From NCBI RefSeq assembly GCF_016595245.1, contig NZ_JAENHM010000063.1:85335-149334 (forward strand): DNA of 64,000 bases, read 5' to 3'. Below the pieces are notes generated by a model, which was given only the letters and a program-made list of their open reading frames with translations, had not been told where the DNA came from and did not search any database. A program made the translations under genes and the position numbers. Shown piece after piece: positions 50,999 through 61,000 of the stretch (position 1 is its first letter; each line of letters starts with the position of its first letter). The DNA comes from Azospirillum endophyticum. GTDB taxonomy: Bacteria > Pseudomonadota > Alphaproteobacteria > Azospirillales > Azospirillaceae.

Positions 50999-51580
50999 TC
51001 CCGCGGGGGCTCTGCCGGCTCCTGCGCCCACGGGACGACCTTGCAGCAGAGCCCGCCGCCGCCCAGGGCGTCCAGTCCAACACCCTGTCCTTGTACAGCA
51101 GCCGTCACTCCCGTCAGCAGTTCGGAGTGACGATGCCGGAGTGGCGCGTCCCCGACCTGCTCTGCGAACGGGGCCGCTTCGGGCGCAAGACCGGCGCCGG
51201 CTATTACCTCTATCCGGCCGGCAACCGGCGGCACTCGACTGCATCGGCCGGTTCGCCCGCGGCTACCAGGGATGGGCCTGGGAACCGGCGCCGCTGCTCG
51301 CCGACCTTGCCGCGAAAGGTGGCAGCTTCGCGGCGCTGAACGGATAAACGGACCATACGCGCCTGATGCGCTCAGCCGGGGTCCGTCGGGGGCAGATTGG
51401 AAAAGGGCGGTCGGGAGCGGATTTCGGGATAGCCTCACCTTCCGAGGGTCGGCCGCAGGCCCGTTCCCTCGGTCCGTCTTGCCTGACCTTCCCTCTCGGG
51501 AGAGGCCGAGCGGCCGCAAACACCCATTCTCGGTCATCGCCTCGGGATTGCCTTCATCTCGATCCTCTCCGGGCCGCACA
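50999..51580. other. intergenic region with a decayed gene
   Basis: 582 bases between the PucR-type and LysR genes, which face each other. It contains a weak inverted repeat (GGGCTCTGC at 51007-51015 and GCAGAGCCC at 51046-51054) just after the PucR stop, then the decayed 3-hydroxyacyl-CoA dehydrogenase fragment (51133-51347). I see nothing identifiable in 51348-51580. Confidence 0.5.
51133..51347 (+). pseudogene. decayed C-terminal fragment of a 3-hydroxyacyl-CoA dehydrogenase
   Basis: Frame one from 51133 reads MPEWRVPDLLCERGRFGRKT then GAGYYLYPAGNRR, matching the GRFGxKTGxGYYxY motif of the dehydrogenase C-terminal domain. A different frame, picked up from about 51237, reads LDCIGRFARGYQGWAWEPAP then LLADLAAKGGSFAALNG before a stop at 51347, which resembles the end of FadB/FadJ-type enzymes. 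The two pieces are in different frames with most of the intervening domain lost, so this is a relic. Its closeness to other acyl-CoA genes in the window is suggestive only. Confidence 0.6.
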
Positions 51581-52441
51581 TCATGCGGTCGCATTCACGA
51601 GATGGTCCGATACGGTCGAGATGAACGCACGAAGACGCTGAAGACGCCGCAGGTCCCGGTGATATCCGATCCAGATGTCCCGCGCCGGCGGCGGCGTCGG
51701 CAGTTCCAGTCTGCGGATACCGGGGATCTGATTGCCGACCACGCGGGGCAGGATGGCGATGCCGACGCCTTGCCTGCACATGCGCCCCTGGACGTTGCGG
51801 TTGTTCGATCGCAAGACCGGTCTCGCATTGGGGAAGCTCTCGATGAGCCACGCGATGTCGGGGAAATGGCCCGTGGACGTGTCGTGGGTGATCAGCCGGA
51901 ACCCGGTCCCATCGCCATAGTTCGGCTCCGGCGCCTCTTCCGCGATGTAAACGCCATACTCGAGGCGGAAGAGCCGTCGCTGAACGACGTCGGCAGTGTC
52001 GAAGGGAATGATGCGGAAGGCGACGTCGGCCTCCCGCTGGGCGAGGTTGAACAGGCGCGTGCCGGTCAGGATCTCGACGTCGACATTGGGGTGGGCCTTC
52101 GAGAAATCCGCCAGGATGGGAGGCAGGACATAGGCGCCGAACCAATCCGCGGATGAAATGCGCAGATTGCCCTTGAGATTCCGCTCCTGCCCCGCAAGCC
52201 GGCGCTCCATCGCCAGCGCGCTTTCTTCCATCTGCTCCGCCAGCGCGATGATCCCGTGGCCCTCTTCGGTCAGAACGAGACCGTCCGCGGTGCGCTGGAA
52301 GAGCGTGTGACCGATCGCCTGCTCCAGGGCGCGGAGGCGCCGGCCGACGGTCGGATGGCTTGTCTGGAGGGAACGCGCGGCGGCACCGAGCGTGCCGGAC
52401 CGCGCAATGGCGAGAAAGACTCTGACGTCACTCCATTCCAT
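51581..52441 (-). CDS. LysR family transcriptional regulator
   Basis: 286 residues from the ATG at 52439-52441 (MEWSDVRVF). The HTH is SGTLGAAARSLQTSHPTVGR followed by RLRALEQAIGHTLFQRTADG. The effector-domain start is NLKGNLRISSADWFGAYVLP. It is divergent from the EthD-led operon with a 268-nt gap and is the probable regulator of 52710-56421. The inducer is not known; a catabolic intermediate is expected for LysR proteins in this position. Confidence 0.87.
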   Translation of the reverse strand: MEWSDVRVFLAIARSGTLGAAARSLQTSHPTVGRRLRALEQAIGHTLFQRTADGLVLTEEGHGIIALAEQMEESALAMERRLAGQERNLKGNLRISSADWFGAYVLPPILADFSKAHPNVDVEILTGTRLFNLAQREADVAFRIIPFDTADVVQRRLFRLEYGVYIAEEAPEPNYGDGTGFRLITHDTSTGHFPDIAWLIESFPNARPVLRSNNRNVQGRMCRQGVGIAILPRVVGNQIPGIRRLELPTPPPARDIWIGYHRDLRRLQRLRAFISTVSDHLVNATA

Positions 52442-52709
52442 CACGCCCACCCACACAAAAATGAACGCCGAGAGTACAGTTATGTCACTTACGGAACAAA
52501 TCTAAATGCCTAGATTGCTCTCAGCGTCTGGGGATGGGCCCTGCTGCGGATCCGCCAGACCCATGCGGGCCGCCGCTCGAGTGAAGGAAACGTGACCCTG
52601 GCTGCGGCACCCCGGGGGGAAGCTCGTCCGGACCGAACAGAAAGGATTTTCCTGAGGGGTCGCGGAACGCGGCGGCCCGCCTCGCTACTCGCGCATGAGG
52701 ACTTCGACG

Positions 52710-53009
52710 ATGATCACGATGTTGGTGACCTATGCGGGCGATGAGAAAACGCCATTCGACCGCGATTATTGGATCGACGTGCACTTCCCGCTCGTCCGGG
52801 AAAGCTGGGAACGGTATGGGCTGGTCAGCGCCGGCGGGTTCTTCCCGCAAGGTGATGGTGCCGGGTTGATCGCGGTCGGGGTCGTCACCTTCCGCGACGA
52901 AGCCGCCATGGAAGCGGCGCTCAATTCGCCGGAAACCGCCCGGGTCATGGCTGACGTCGGCATCGTCACCGCCGTCAAACCGCGGCGCAGCATCGCGACG
53001 CCGCTCTGA
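52710..53009 (+). CDS. EthD domain-containing protein
   Basis: 99 residues from ATG 52710, with GAGGA about 8 nt before; the earlier Met at 52695 has no site. The EthD (dimeric alpha/beta barrel) pattern is MITMLVTYAGDEKTPFDRDY, then WIDVHFPLVRESWERYGLVS. EthD proteins accompany catabolic enzymes, including ether and aromatic degradation, usually with no assigned reaction. It is first of the LysR-controlled five-gene operon. Confidence 0.82.
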   Translation: MITMLVTYAGDEKTPFDRDYWIDVHFPLVRESWERYGLVSAGGFFPQGDGAGLIAVGVVTFRDEAAMEAALNSPETARVMADVGIVTAVKPRRSIATPL

Positions 53010-53212
53010 CCAGAGCCGCAATGATCGGCGGTGCCTTCCATGCGCTCAGCGGGGCGTGCGCCGATGCCGGCCAACCTGCTCGCGCCTTCGTTATGGCTCT
53101 CCTCTGCATGGCCACCAGCCGACCCGTCGGCGCAGGCCTCGGCCTCATGATCGCCCGGCAGCCGGCGTCCGGTCCCGCGCACAGCCCTCATCAGAATGAC
53201 AGGAGAAAGACC

Positions 53213-54112
53213 ATGCAGATCGGATTCATCGGTCTCGGCAATATGGGCTCGGCAATGGCCCTGAACCTCGTGAAGGCAGGCCATGAGGTGCGGGCCTGGA
53301 ACCGCAGCGAGGTCGCGCAGAAAAGCGTTCCCGGGGTAACGCTGGTCAAGAGCGCGGCGGATGCCTTCCAGACCGACGCCGTCTTCACGATGCTATCCGA
53401 CGACCCTGCCATTCGGCAGGTGATCCTCGATGCCGGCCTGCTGGTAAGCGCGCGGCCAGGGCTGATCCATGTCGTCACCTCGACGATCTCGGTCGCTTTC
53501 GCGCGGGAGCTGGAGCTGCTGCACGAGGAGGCAGGCCTTGGCTATGTGTCCGCACCGGTCCTCGGGCGGCCGAACGTGGCGGCGAGCGGCCAGCTCAACA
53601 TCCTGGCGGCCGGAAAGGCCGATGCCGTTGCCGCGATCGAGCCGCTGCTCGCTTCACTCGGCAAGAAGGTCTGGAAGCTGGGGGAGAATCCCGCTCGGGC
53701 GAATGCGGCGAAGCTCGCCTGCAATATGATGATCGCCATGGCCATCGAGGCGATGGCCGAAGGTGTCGTGCTGACCGAGAGCGTCGGCCTCGACCGTGCG
53801 GATTTCTTCGAACTCATCCTGGGCACCCTTTTCTCGGGTCGCGCCTATGAGAGCTACAGCGCGCAGATCGCGGAACGGTCGTTCGAGCCGGGTTTCAAAG
53901 CCGAGCTCGCGCTCAAGGACATGCGTCTCGCGACCGAGGCCGGCAACGAGATCGGACGCACGCTCCCGATGCTCGAAGCCGTCCGCGAGGGGCTCGGCAA
54001 AGCCGTCTCGGCGGGTTTCGGGAAGAAGGATTGGTCGATCATGGCCGACATGACGGTTCGCGGCGGCGCCAGCTCGGCGTCGTCTGAAAGCAACCCGGAG
54101 AAGAAACAATGA
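53213..54112 (+). CDS. NAD(P)-dependent beta-hydroxyacid dehydrogenase (3-hydroxyisobutyrate dehydrogenase family)
   Basis: 299 residues from ATG 53213, with AGGAG about 8 nt upstream. The Rossmann motif is IGFIGLGNMGSAMALNLVKA, the substrate motif STISVAFARELELLHEE lies in the usual place, and the catalytic Lys is Lys167 in NAAKLACNMM. A Gly-rich loop reads PVLGRPNVAASGQL. It oxidises a 3-hydroxy acid or reduces a semialdehyde. It overlaps the SDR gene by ATGA. The 203-nt gap to EthD holds no other gene I can support. Confidence 0.87.
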   Translation: MQIGFIGLGNMGSAMALNLVKAGHEVRAWNRSEVAQKSVPGVTLVKSAADAFQTDAVFTMLSDDPAIRQVILDAGLLVSARPGLIHVVTSTISVAFARELELLHEEAGLGYVSAPVLGRPNVAASGQLNILAAGKADAVAAIEPLLASLGKKVWKLGENPARANAAKLACNMMIAMAIEAMAEGVVLTESVGLDRADFFELILGTLFSGRAYESYSAQIAERSFEPGFKAELALKDMRLATEAGNEIGRTLPMLEAVREGLGKAVSAGFGKKDWSIMADMTVRGGASSASSESNPEKKQ

Positions 54113-54933
54113 AGACCTGGCTCATCACCGGCTGCTCAAGCGGCTTCGGACGGCGCCTCGCGCTCGCTGCGGCACGACGCGGCGATCGGGTCATCGCGAC
54201 GGCGCGCAATGTCGAAACGATCGAAGACATGGCCGGGCCTTTCGACGGCCGCATGATCACCGTGCCGCTGGACGTGACGGATGCCGCGGCAGCCAGGGCA
54301 GCGGTCGCAACGGCGGTCGAGACCTTCGGCGGGTTCGACGTGCTCGTGAACAATGCCGGCTACGGCCTGTTCGGCGCGATCGAGGAAGGCACGCCCGAAG
54401 AGTATCGGCCGATGTTCGAGGTGAACGTCTTCGGTCTGATCGAAACCACCAGGGCCGCCCTGCCCGTCCTGCGACGTTCGGGCGGAACGATCGTCACCAT
54501 GTCGTCCGGCGCCGGCATCGCGGGCAGCGGCGGCGGAGGGTATTACAACGCCGCCAAATTCGCCGTGGAAGGGATTTCCGAAGCGCTCGCCGGCGAGCTG
54601 GCGCCGTTCGGCATCCGCGTGCTGATCGTCGAGCCCGGGCCGTTCCGCACCGATTTCCTTGGCCGTTCGATCAGGATGGCGGCCAACGAGATGCCGGAAT
54701 ACGCCGCGAGCTCGCGCAGGCGCTACCGCGAAACCAACGACGGCAATCAGGCGGGCGATCCCGACAAGGCGATCGCGGTGATCCTGCAGGCCGTCGACGC
54801 CAAGGACGCCCCGCTTCACCTGCCGCTCGGTCCCATCGCGCACGCGATCGCCGAGCGGAAGCTGGCTGCGTTCCGCAACGATATCGACGCTTGGCGCGAC
54901 CTCTCGATCGCCACCGATTTCGATCGGCCCTGA
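54109..54933 (+). CDS. SDR family oxidoreductase
   Basis: 274 residues from ATG 54109. Classical short-chain dehydrogenase: cofactor motif ITGCSSGFGRRLALAAARRG, LDVTDAAAARAAVATAVETF, NNAGYGLFGAIEEGTPEEYR, and the catalytic segment MSSGAGIAGSGGGGYYNAAKFAVE, which holds the Ser, Tyr and Lys. It is coupled to the dehydrogenase upstream. The pair could interconvert hydroxyl and keto groups on the pathway intermediate; no substrate is indicated. Confidence 0.87.
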   Translation: MKTWLITGCSSGFGRRLALAAARRGDRVIATARNVETIEDMAGPFDGRMITVPLDVTDAAAARAAVATAVETFGGFDVLVNNAGYGLFGAIEEGTPEEYRPMFEVNVFGLIETTRAALPVLRRSGGTIVTMSSGAGIAGSGGGGYYNAAKFAVEGISEALAGELAPFGIRVLIVEPGPFRTDFLGRSIRMAANEMPEYAASSRRRYRETNDGNQAGDPDKAIAVILQAVDAKDAPLHLPLGPIAHAIAERKLAAFRNDIDAWRDLSIATDFDRP

Positions 54934-54983
54934 ACGCCGGCCGTACGCTCCGTTCGAACGTCAACACCGACTGGAAAGCGATC

Positions 54984-55832
54984 ATGATCGCAACCTTGAA
55001 GGGGTTTACCCAGCAGCTGGTGCCGGTGAACGGCATCAAGATCAACGCCGTCACGGGAGGCTCGGGCCCGCCGATCCTTCTGCTGCACGGCTGGCCGGAA
55101 ACATGGTGGGAATGGCACAAGGTGATGCCGCTGCTGGCCGGGCATTTCAGCGTGGTGGCCATCGATCTGCGCGGCGCAGGCTTTTCCGACTGCCCGCTCG
55201 ACGGCTATGACAAGGCGACGATGGCGCGCGACGCGCACGAGGTCATGATCGCCCTTGGGCATGAACGCTACGCCGTGTGCGGCCATGACATCGGCGGAAT
55301 GGTCGCCCTGCCGCAGGCCGCCATTCATCGGGAGGCCGTTACCCATCTGGCCGTCCTCGACGTTCCGCTTCCCGGCTGGACCGGATGGGAAGCGGCGACC
55401 GCGGGGCTCTGGCACTTCGGCTTCCATAGGAACCGGGATCTGCCTGAGCGCCTGATCCATGGCCGTGAATACGACTATGTTTCGACCTTCATGGCAGAGC
55501 GGTTCTACGATCACGGCAGCTTCGATCCGGCGGACATCGAGATCTATGCCAAGGCGATGGCTCTTCCCGGCCGCACGCGCGGCGGCATGGAATGGTATCG
55601 CACCCTCGCCGCCGATCATGCGGCGGCTCTCGAGTACAAGAAGCACCCCCTCGAGATACCGGTGCTTGGTCTGGGCGGGGACCAGCGGTTCGGTGCGCGG
55701 ATGGTGCCGATGCTGAAAGAGTTTGCCAGTCATGTGACTGGTGGCTCGATCGCGCGGTGCAGCCACTATGTCGCGGACGAGCGGCCCGATGAAGTCGCGG
55801 CCGCTCTGATCGATTTCCTCAAGGCCAACTGA
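54984..55832 (+). CDS. alpha/beta hydrolase, epoxide-hydrolase/dehalogenase-like
   Basis: 282 residues from ATG 54984, with GGAAAG 6-7 nt upstream. The oxyanion loop is LLLHGWPETWWEW, typical of epoxide hydrolases. The nucleophile position is Asp102 in VCGHDIGGMVALPQ, so the enzyme likely forms an ester intermediate as epoxide hydrolases and haloalkane dehalogenases do, unlike serine hydrolases. The His base is in the C-terminal ARCSHYVADERPD. It lies after the SDR gene in the LysR-linked operon. Whether the substrate is an epoxide, a haloacid or another ester is open. Confidence 0.82.
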   Translation: MIATLKGFTQQLVPVNGIKINAVTGGSGPPILLLHGWPETWWEWHKVMPLLAGHFSVVAIDLRGAGFSDCPLDGYDKATMARDAHEVMIALGHERYAVCGHDIGGMVALPQAAIHREAVTHLAVLDVPLPGWTGWEAATAGLWHFGFHRNRDLPERLIHGREYDYVSTFMAERFYDHGSFDPADIEIYAKAMALPGRTRGGMEWYRTLAADHAAALEYKKHPLEIPVLGLGGDQRFGARMVPMLKEFASHVTGGSIARCSHYVADERPDEVAAALIDFLKAN

Positions 55833-55890
55833 AACTCCGCGCCCGCGCCGTCGCGGGCCGCAATGGATCGACGAAATCAAGGAGACCGTC

Positions 55891-56421
55891 ATGACCGCAC
55901 CCCTCATCCGCGGCGTCAATCATATCGGCATCACGGTGCCCGACATCGAAGCGGCCAAATCGTTCCTGGTGGAGGCCTTCGGCGCCCAAGTGATCTACCA
56001 ATCCTTCGGACCGCAGGATCCACCGCGGCAGGGACCCGAATTCGAGCGGGCCGTCGGCGCTTTCCCCGGCACGGTCGTGCGTGCGCAGGCGATGGTCAAG
56101 ATCGGCACCGGACCCGATATCGAGCTCTTCGAAATGCATGGCTCCGAGCAAGCCCAGCCGATCCGGGCGAGCGACTTCGGCATCACGCACTTCGCTCTCT
56201 ACACCGACGACATCGACGCATCGGTCGAGCGTTTCGAGAAGGCCGGAGGCACCCCCCTCACCGTGCCGCGCGCCATTCCCTATGCAACCGAGAAAGGTCC
56301 TGGAAACAAGGTCTGCTACTGCCGCATGCCCTGGGGCACGACGATGGAATTCATCACCACGCCGGACCGCATGGCCTATCATGACCAGACTGATCTGCGC
56401 AGGTGGCAGGACGAGGACTGA
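55891..56421 (+). CDS. VOC (glyoxalase/bleomycin resistance) family protein
   Basis: 176 residues from ATG 55891. The vicinal-oxygen-chelate fold is shown by VNHIGITVPDIEAAKSFLVE, DIELFEMHGSEQ and ITHFALYTDDIDASVERFEK, with Glu and His metal ligands, and WGTTMEFITTPDR near the end. The stop codon TGA at 56419-56421 coincides with the presumed left end of the IS3 remnant, so the original C-terminus may have been altered by insertion. It is the last gene of the five-gene operon. Confidence 0.82.
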   Translation: MTAPLIRGVNHIGITVPDIEAAKSFLVEAFGAQVIYQSFGPQDPPRQGPEFERAVGAFPGTVVRAQAMVKIGTGPDIELFEMHGSEQAQPIRASDFGITHFALYTDDIDASVERFEKAGGTPLTVPRAIPYATEKGPGNKVCYCRMPWGTTMEFITTPDRMAYHDQTDLRRWQDED

Positions 56422-56700
56422 GGTGGTCGCCGTTTTCCCGGACAGCTGGATACGCTTGGTTCGCCCGGGATGAAGGACGGATCCGATGACGGGAAAACGG
56501 AAACGGTTTTCAGCAGAGTTCGAGGCGAAGGTGGCGCCGGAAAGGATCCGTGGCGAATTGCCGGTGTCGCAGCTTGTCGCGAAGCACCGGGTGCGCCAGA
56601 CGCTGAGCAACGCCTGGAAGAAGCCGGCCATTGAGTGGAGCGCGGGGTGTCGCCCACCGAAACGGGGCAAGATCATCCGGTTGCAACGAGCCATTTCATG
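56419..56700 (+). mobile_element. IS3-family element remnant, left end preserved
   Basis: The left boundary reads TGAGGTGGTCGCCGTTTTCC, resembling IS3-family terminal repeats, and overlaps the stop codon of the VOC gene. A fragment of the first transposase frame (OrfA) follows at 56486. No OrfB or right-end repeat is visible before the next gene at 56764, so the element was truncated, probably by deletion. The right limit is approximate. Confidence 0.6.
56486..56640 (+). pseudogene. truncated IS3-family transposase OrfA
   Basis: The frame starts MTGKRKRFSAEFEAKVAPER and continues IRGELPVSQLVAKHRVRQTL then SNAWKK. This matches the helix-turn-helix N-terminus of IS3-group OrfA proteins, where the usual reading is KRRRFSAEFKAKVALEAIRG. 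After about residue 52 the similarity ends and the frame runs into unrelated sequence. The rest of OrfA and all of OrfB are missing. Confidence 0.68.
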
Positions 56701-56763
56701 GTTCCAGCGCGTGCAGTATATGGGTGCTCTCGTAAGGTTCTATGGTTCCATCCAGAAATCGCC

Positions 56764-57675
56764 ATGCGCTTCGACCTGACCGACCTCCGGCTGTTCCTCC
56801 ACATTGTCGAGACCGGGAGCATCACCGCCGGGGCGGAGCGCAGCGCCATGGCGCTCGCGTCGGCCAGCGCACGGGTGCGGGGGATGGAGGACGCGCTGGG
56901 CATCCCGCTGCTGGAGCGGTTCCGCCGCGGCGTCCGCCCCACCCCGGCCGGCCGCGCCGTGGTCCACCATGCCCGCCTCGTCCTCCACCAATTGGAGCGG
57001 ATGCGCGGCGAGCTGGCGGAGTATGCCAAGGGGCTGAAGGGCCATGTCCGGCTGCTGTCCAACACCGCGGCGATCAACGAATTCCTGCCCGAGGCCCTGG
57101 CCGGCTTCCTCGCCGACAATCCCAGCATCGACATCGACCTGGAGGAACGGCCGAGCCACGCCATCGTCGAGGCGGTGGCCGCCGGGCTGGCCGACCTCGG
57201 CGTGGTCGCCGACATGGTCGATCTCGGCGGGCTGGAGACCCGCCCCTTCCGCAGCGACCGGCTGGTCGTCGTCCTGCCGCTGTCCCACCGGCTGGCCGGA
57301 CGCGACGGCGTCGCCTTCGCCGAATTGCTGGACGAGCCCTTCGTCGGCCTCAGCGCCGGCAGCGCCCTGCAGGACTATCTGAACAGCCACGCCACCCGGG
57401 CCGGCCGCAGCCTGTCCTACCGCGTGCGGGTGCGCGGGCCGGTGGCGCTGTGCCGGCTGGTCGAACGCGGGGTCGGCGTCGGCATCGTGCCGGAAACGGC
57501 GGCGCTGCGCGCGCTCGACAGCGGGGGCCTGCGCGTCATGACGCTGACCGACCCCTGGGCGCCCCGCCAGCTGATGCTGTGCGCGCGCAATTTTTCCGAT
57601 CTTTCCGCCCATGCCCGCCGGCTCGTCGATAGCTTGTCCGAAAACGCCCCGGCGGCGATCGGAAAGGCCGTTTAG
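56764..57675 (+). CDS. LysR family transcriptional regulator
   Basis: 303 residues from ATG 56764 (MRFDLTDLRLFLH). The HTH is GSITAGAERSAMALASASAR then VRGMEDALGIPLLERFRRGV. The effector domain starts LKGHVRLLSNTAAINEFLP, of the PcpR/NhaR-like type. It follows the IS remnant on the same strand and stands alone; it is not divergent from any neighbour. It may regulate gdhB downstream or a distant gene. A 5-bp stem with a short TTCTTTT follows the stop at about 57675-57696, a weak terminator. Confidence 0.86.
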   Translation: MRFDLTDLRLFLHIVETGSITAGAERSAMALASASARVRGMEDALGIPLLERFRRGVRPTPAGRAVVHHARLVLHQLERMRGELAEYAKGLKGHVRLLSNTAAINEFLPEALAGFLADNPSIDIDLEERPSHAIVEAVAAGLADLGVVADMVDLGGLETRPFRSDRLVVVLPLSHRLAGRDGVAFAELLDEPFVGLSAGSALQDYLNSHATRAGRSLSYRVRVRGPVALCRLVERGVGVGIVPETAALRALDSGGLRVMTLTDPWAPRQLMLCARNFSDLSAHARRLVDSLSENAPAAIGKAV

Positions 57676-58039
57676 TCAGCAATACTGACCTTCTTTTGCA
57701 GCGGTTTTCCTGAATTTCCACCGATTTGCCGACGCCCGGACGTTCCCGCCGAATCGAATCGATGTCCCACCGCCCCGGCATGGTATCCGGCCACCGCCGG
57801 ATGCGGCGGATGGGCATTGCACGCCCGCGCTGCCGCCTCTCCGATGGGGTGGATGTGAATGCGCTATGGATAAATTCGGCGAACATGTGACTGGGTTGTC
57901 CGAATCTTTGGAGAAATAACCCGAAAGGGGTGCAGATCGCCGCTTGGTCAGAATTCCTGCCGTTTATTTGCCGTCGAAAAGTCATCGGGGGGGTGGTACT
58001 ACCAATCCAAAGAAAACCCGAGAGGAGACATCAACCATC
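57676..58039. other. intergenic region upstream of gdhB
   Basis: 364 bases between the LysR gene and the glutamate dehydrogenase gene. After the weak GTCAG/CTGAC stem (57675-57689) I see no further gene. The segment 57850-58039 is more A/T-rich, and ends with AGAGGAGA (58021-58028) 11 nt before the gdhB ATG. The gdhB promoter should be in this region. Confidence 0.5.
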
Positions 58040-61000
58040 ATGCGGACGGCGACGAAGGATCTGGCGGGCGACTTGCGGCAACAGCTGGCCGAGCTGGTGC
58101 GCAGCCGGGTTCCGAATGCGCGGGCGGAGCGCTTCGTGAAGCGCTTCTACGCCAACGTGCCCCCCGACGACCTGCTGCGCGGCACGCCGGAACAGCTTTA
58201 CGGCGCCGCGCTGGCGATGTGGCAATGGGGACAGCAGCGCCTGCCCGGCCTGCCCAAGGTGCGGGTCTATGCACCGCGGCTGGACGAGCATGGCTGGCAG
58301 GCCGAACGCTCGGTGGTGGAGATCGTCAACGACGACATGCCCTTCCTGGTCGATTCCGTCACGGCGGAGCTGAACCGGCAGGGCGTCACCGTCCATCTCG
58401 TCATCCATCCCGTCACCCGCGTCGTCCGCGACGCCGAGGGCCGCATCGTCGAGCTGCTGGAGCCCGGCGAAGAGGCCGACGGCGCCCGCGACGAATCCTT
58501 CATGCACTGCTCGATCGACCCGCTGTCGGACCCGGCCGCCCAGGCCCGTCTGCGCGCCGGCATCGAACATGTGCTGGCCGACGTCCGCGCCGCGGTGGAG
58601 GACTGGACGCCGATGCGCGAGCGCATCCGCAGCGCCCGCGCCGACATCGCCAATGCCCCCGACGCCGAGGAATCGCAGGAGGCCGCCGACTTCCTGACCT
58701 GGGTCGACGACGGCAACATGACCCTGCTGGGCAGCCGCCTCTACACCGCCACCATCGGCGGCGAAGGCCGCGAGCCGTGGCTGGAGCTGGTGGACGGCAG
58801 CGGGCTGGGCGTGCTGCGCGACCCGGAGATCACCGTGTTCGACGAGCACGGCCATGCCGCCGTGCTGCCGGAGGAAATCCGCGCCTTCCTGCACCAGCCG
58901 CGCGCGCTCTTGGTGACCAAGGGCACCCGGCAGGCCACCGTGCACCGCTCGGTCCCGCTGGACGCCATCCTGGTCAAGCGCTTCGACGACCAGGGCAAGG
59001 TGGTCGGCGTCACGCTGGCGGTCGGCCTGTTCACCTCGGTCGCCTACAACCGCAGCCCGCGCGAGATCCCGTTCCTGCGCCGCAAGGTCGCCCGGGTGAT
59101 GGCGCGCGCCGGCTTCGACCCGTCGGGCCATGACGGCAAGGCGCTGCTGAACATCCTGGAGACCTATCCGCGCGACGAGCTGTTCCAGACCCCGTCGGAC
59201 GAGCTGTTCGAGACGGCGGTCGGCATCCTCTACCTGCAGGAACGCCAGCGCCTCGCCCTGTTCGTCCGCCGCGACCCGTTCGAGCGCTTCGTCTCCGCCC
59301 TGGTCTTCGTGCCGCGCGACCGCTACGACACCGCGCTGCGCCGCAAGATCCAGTCGGTCCTGGAATCCGCCTTCCAAGGCACCTGCACCTCCTACTTCAC
59401 CCAGCTGTCGGACAGCGCGCTCGCCCGCCTGCACCTGATGGTGAAGACCGAGCCGGGCAAGGTTCCCGCGGTCGACATCGGCGAGATCGAGGCCCGGCTG
59501 GTCCAGGTCTCCCGCAGCTGGGCCGACCGGCTGCGCGACGCCCTGGTCGAGGCCCATGGCGAGGAGACCGGCAATGCCCGCCTGCGCCGCTATGCCGACG
59601 CCTTCCCGGCCGGCTACCGCGAGACCTTCCCGGCGGAAACCGCGGTCCACGATATCGACCGCATCGAACGGGCGCTGACCGAACAGCGGCTCGGCATCGT
59701 GCTGTTCCACCCGCTGGAAGCCGACGGCGACGAGCTGCACGTCAAGATCTACCACCAGGGCCGGCCGGTGCCGCTGTCCGACGTGCTGCCGATGCTGGAG
59801 CACATGGACCTGAAGGTGATCACCGAACAGCCCTACGAGGTCCGTCCGGCCAGCGGCTCCCCGGCGGTCTGGATCCACGACTTCGCCGCCCGCACCCAGA
59901 ACGGCTTGGCCGTCGATTGCGTCAAGGTCAAGCAGACCTTCCAGGAGGCCTTCGCCGACATCTGGGACGGCCGGATGGAGGATGACGGCTTCAACCGTCT
60001 GGTCCTGCGCGCCGGGCTGGCCGGCCGCGAGGTCACGGTGCTGCGCGCCTATGCCAAGTACCTGAAGCAGGCCCGCTTCGCCTACGCCCAGGACACCATC
60101 GAGACGACGCTGGCCGCCCATCCGCAGACCGCGCGCCTGCTGGCCCGGCTGTTCGCCGCCCGCTTCGACCCGAAGACCCTCGCAGCTGGCGGGGCCGACG
60201 AGGCGCCGATCCTGGAGCAGATCGAGACCGCGCTCGACGCCGTCACCAACCTGGACGACGACCGCATCCTGCGCCGCTTCGTCAACCTGATCCGCGCCAC
60301 GCTCCGCACCAACGCCTATCAGGCCGGGCCGGACGGCGCGCCGAAGCCGCACCTCTCCTTCAAGCTGGACAGCGGCTCGATCGAGGAGCTGCCGCTGCCG
60401 CGTCCGTGGGTCGAGGTCTTCGTCTACAGCCCGCGCATGGAAGGCGTCCACCTGCGCGGCGGCAGGGTCGCCCGCGGCGGCATCCGCTGGTCGGACCGGC
60501 GCGAGGATTTCCGCACCGAGATCCTGGGCCTGATGAAGGCGCAGATGGTGAAGAACACCGTCATCGTGCCGGTGGGCTCCAAGGGCGGCTTCGTCGTCAA
60601 GCGGCCCCCGGCCCCAAGCGCCGGCCGCGAGGCGGCCCTGGCCGAAGGCATCGAGTGCTACAAGATCCTGATGCGCGGCCTGCTGGACATCACCGACAAC
60701 TTCGCCGCCGACGGGTCGGTGGTGCCGCCGAAGGACGTGGTGCGCCTCGACGCCGACGACCCCTATCTGGTGGTCGCCGCCGACAAGGGCACGGCGACCT
60801 TCTCCGACATCGCCAACGGGGTGTCGGTCGACCATGGCTTCTGGCTGGGTGACGCCTTCGCCTCGGGCGGCTCGGCCGGCTACGACCACAAGGTGATGGG
60901 CATCACCGCGCGGGGCGCCTGGGAATCGGTGAAGCGCCATTTCCGCGAGATGGGCACCGACATCCAGACCACCGACTTCACCGTGGTCGGCGTCGGCGAC

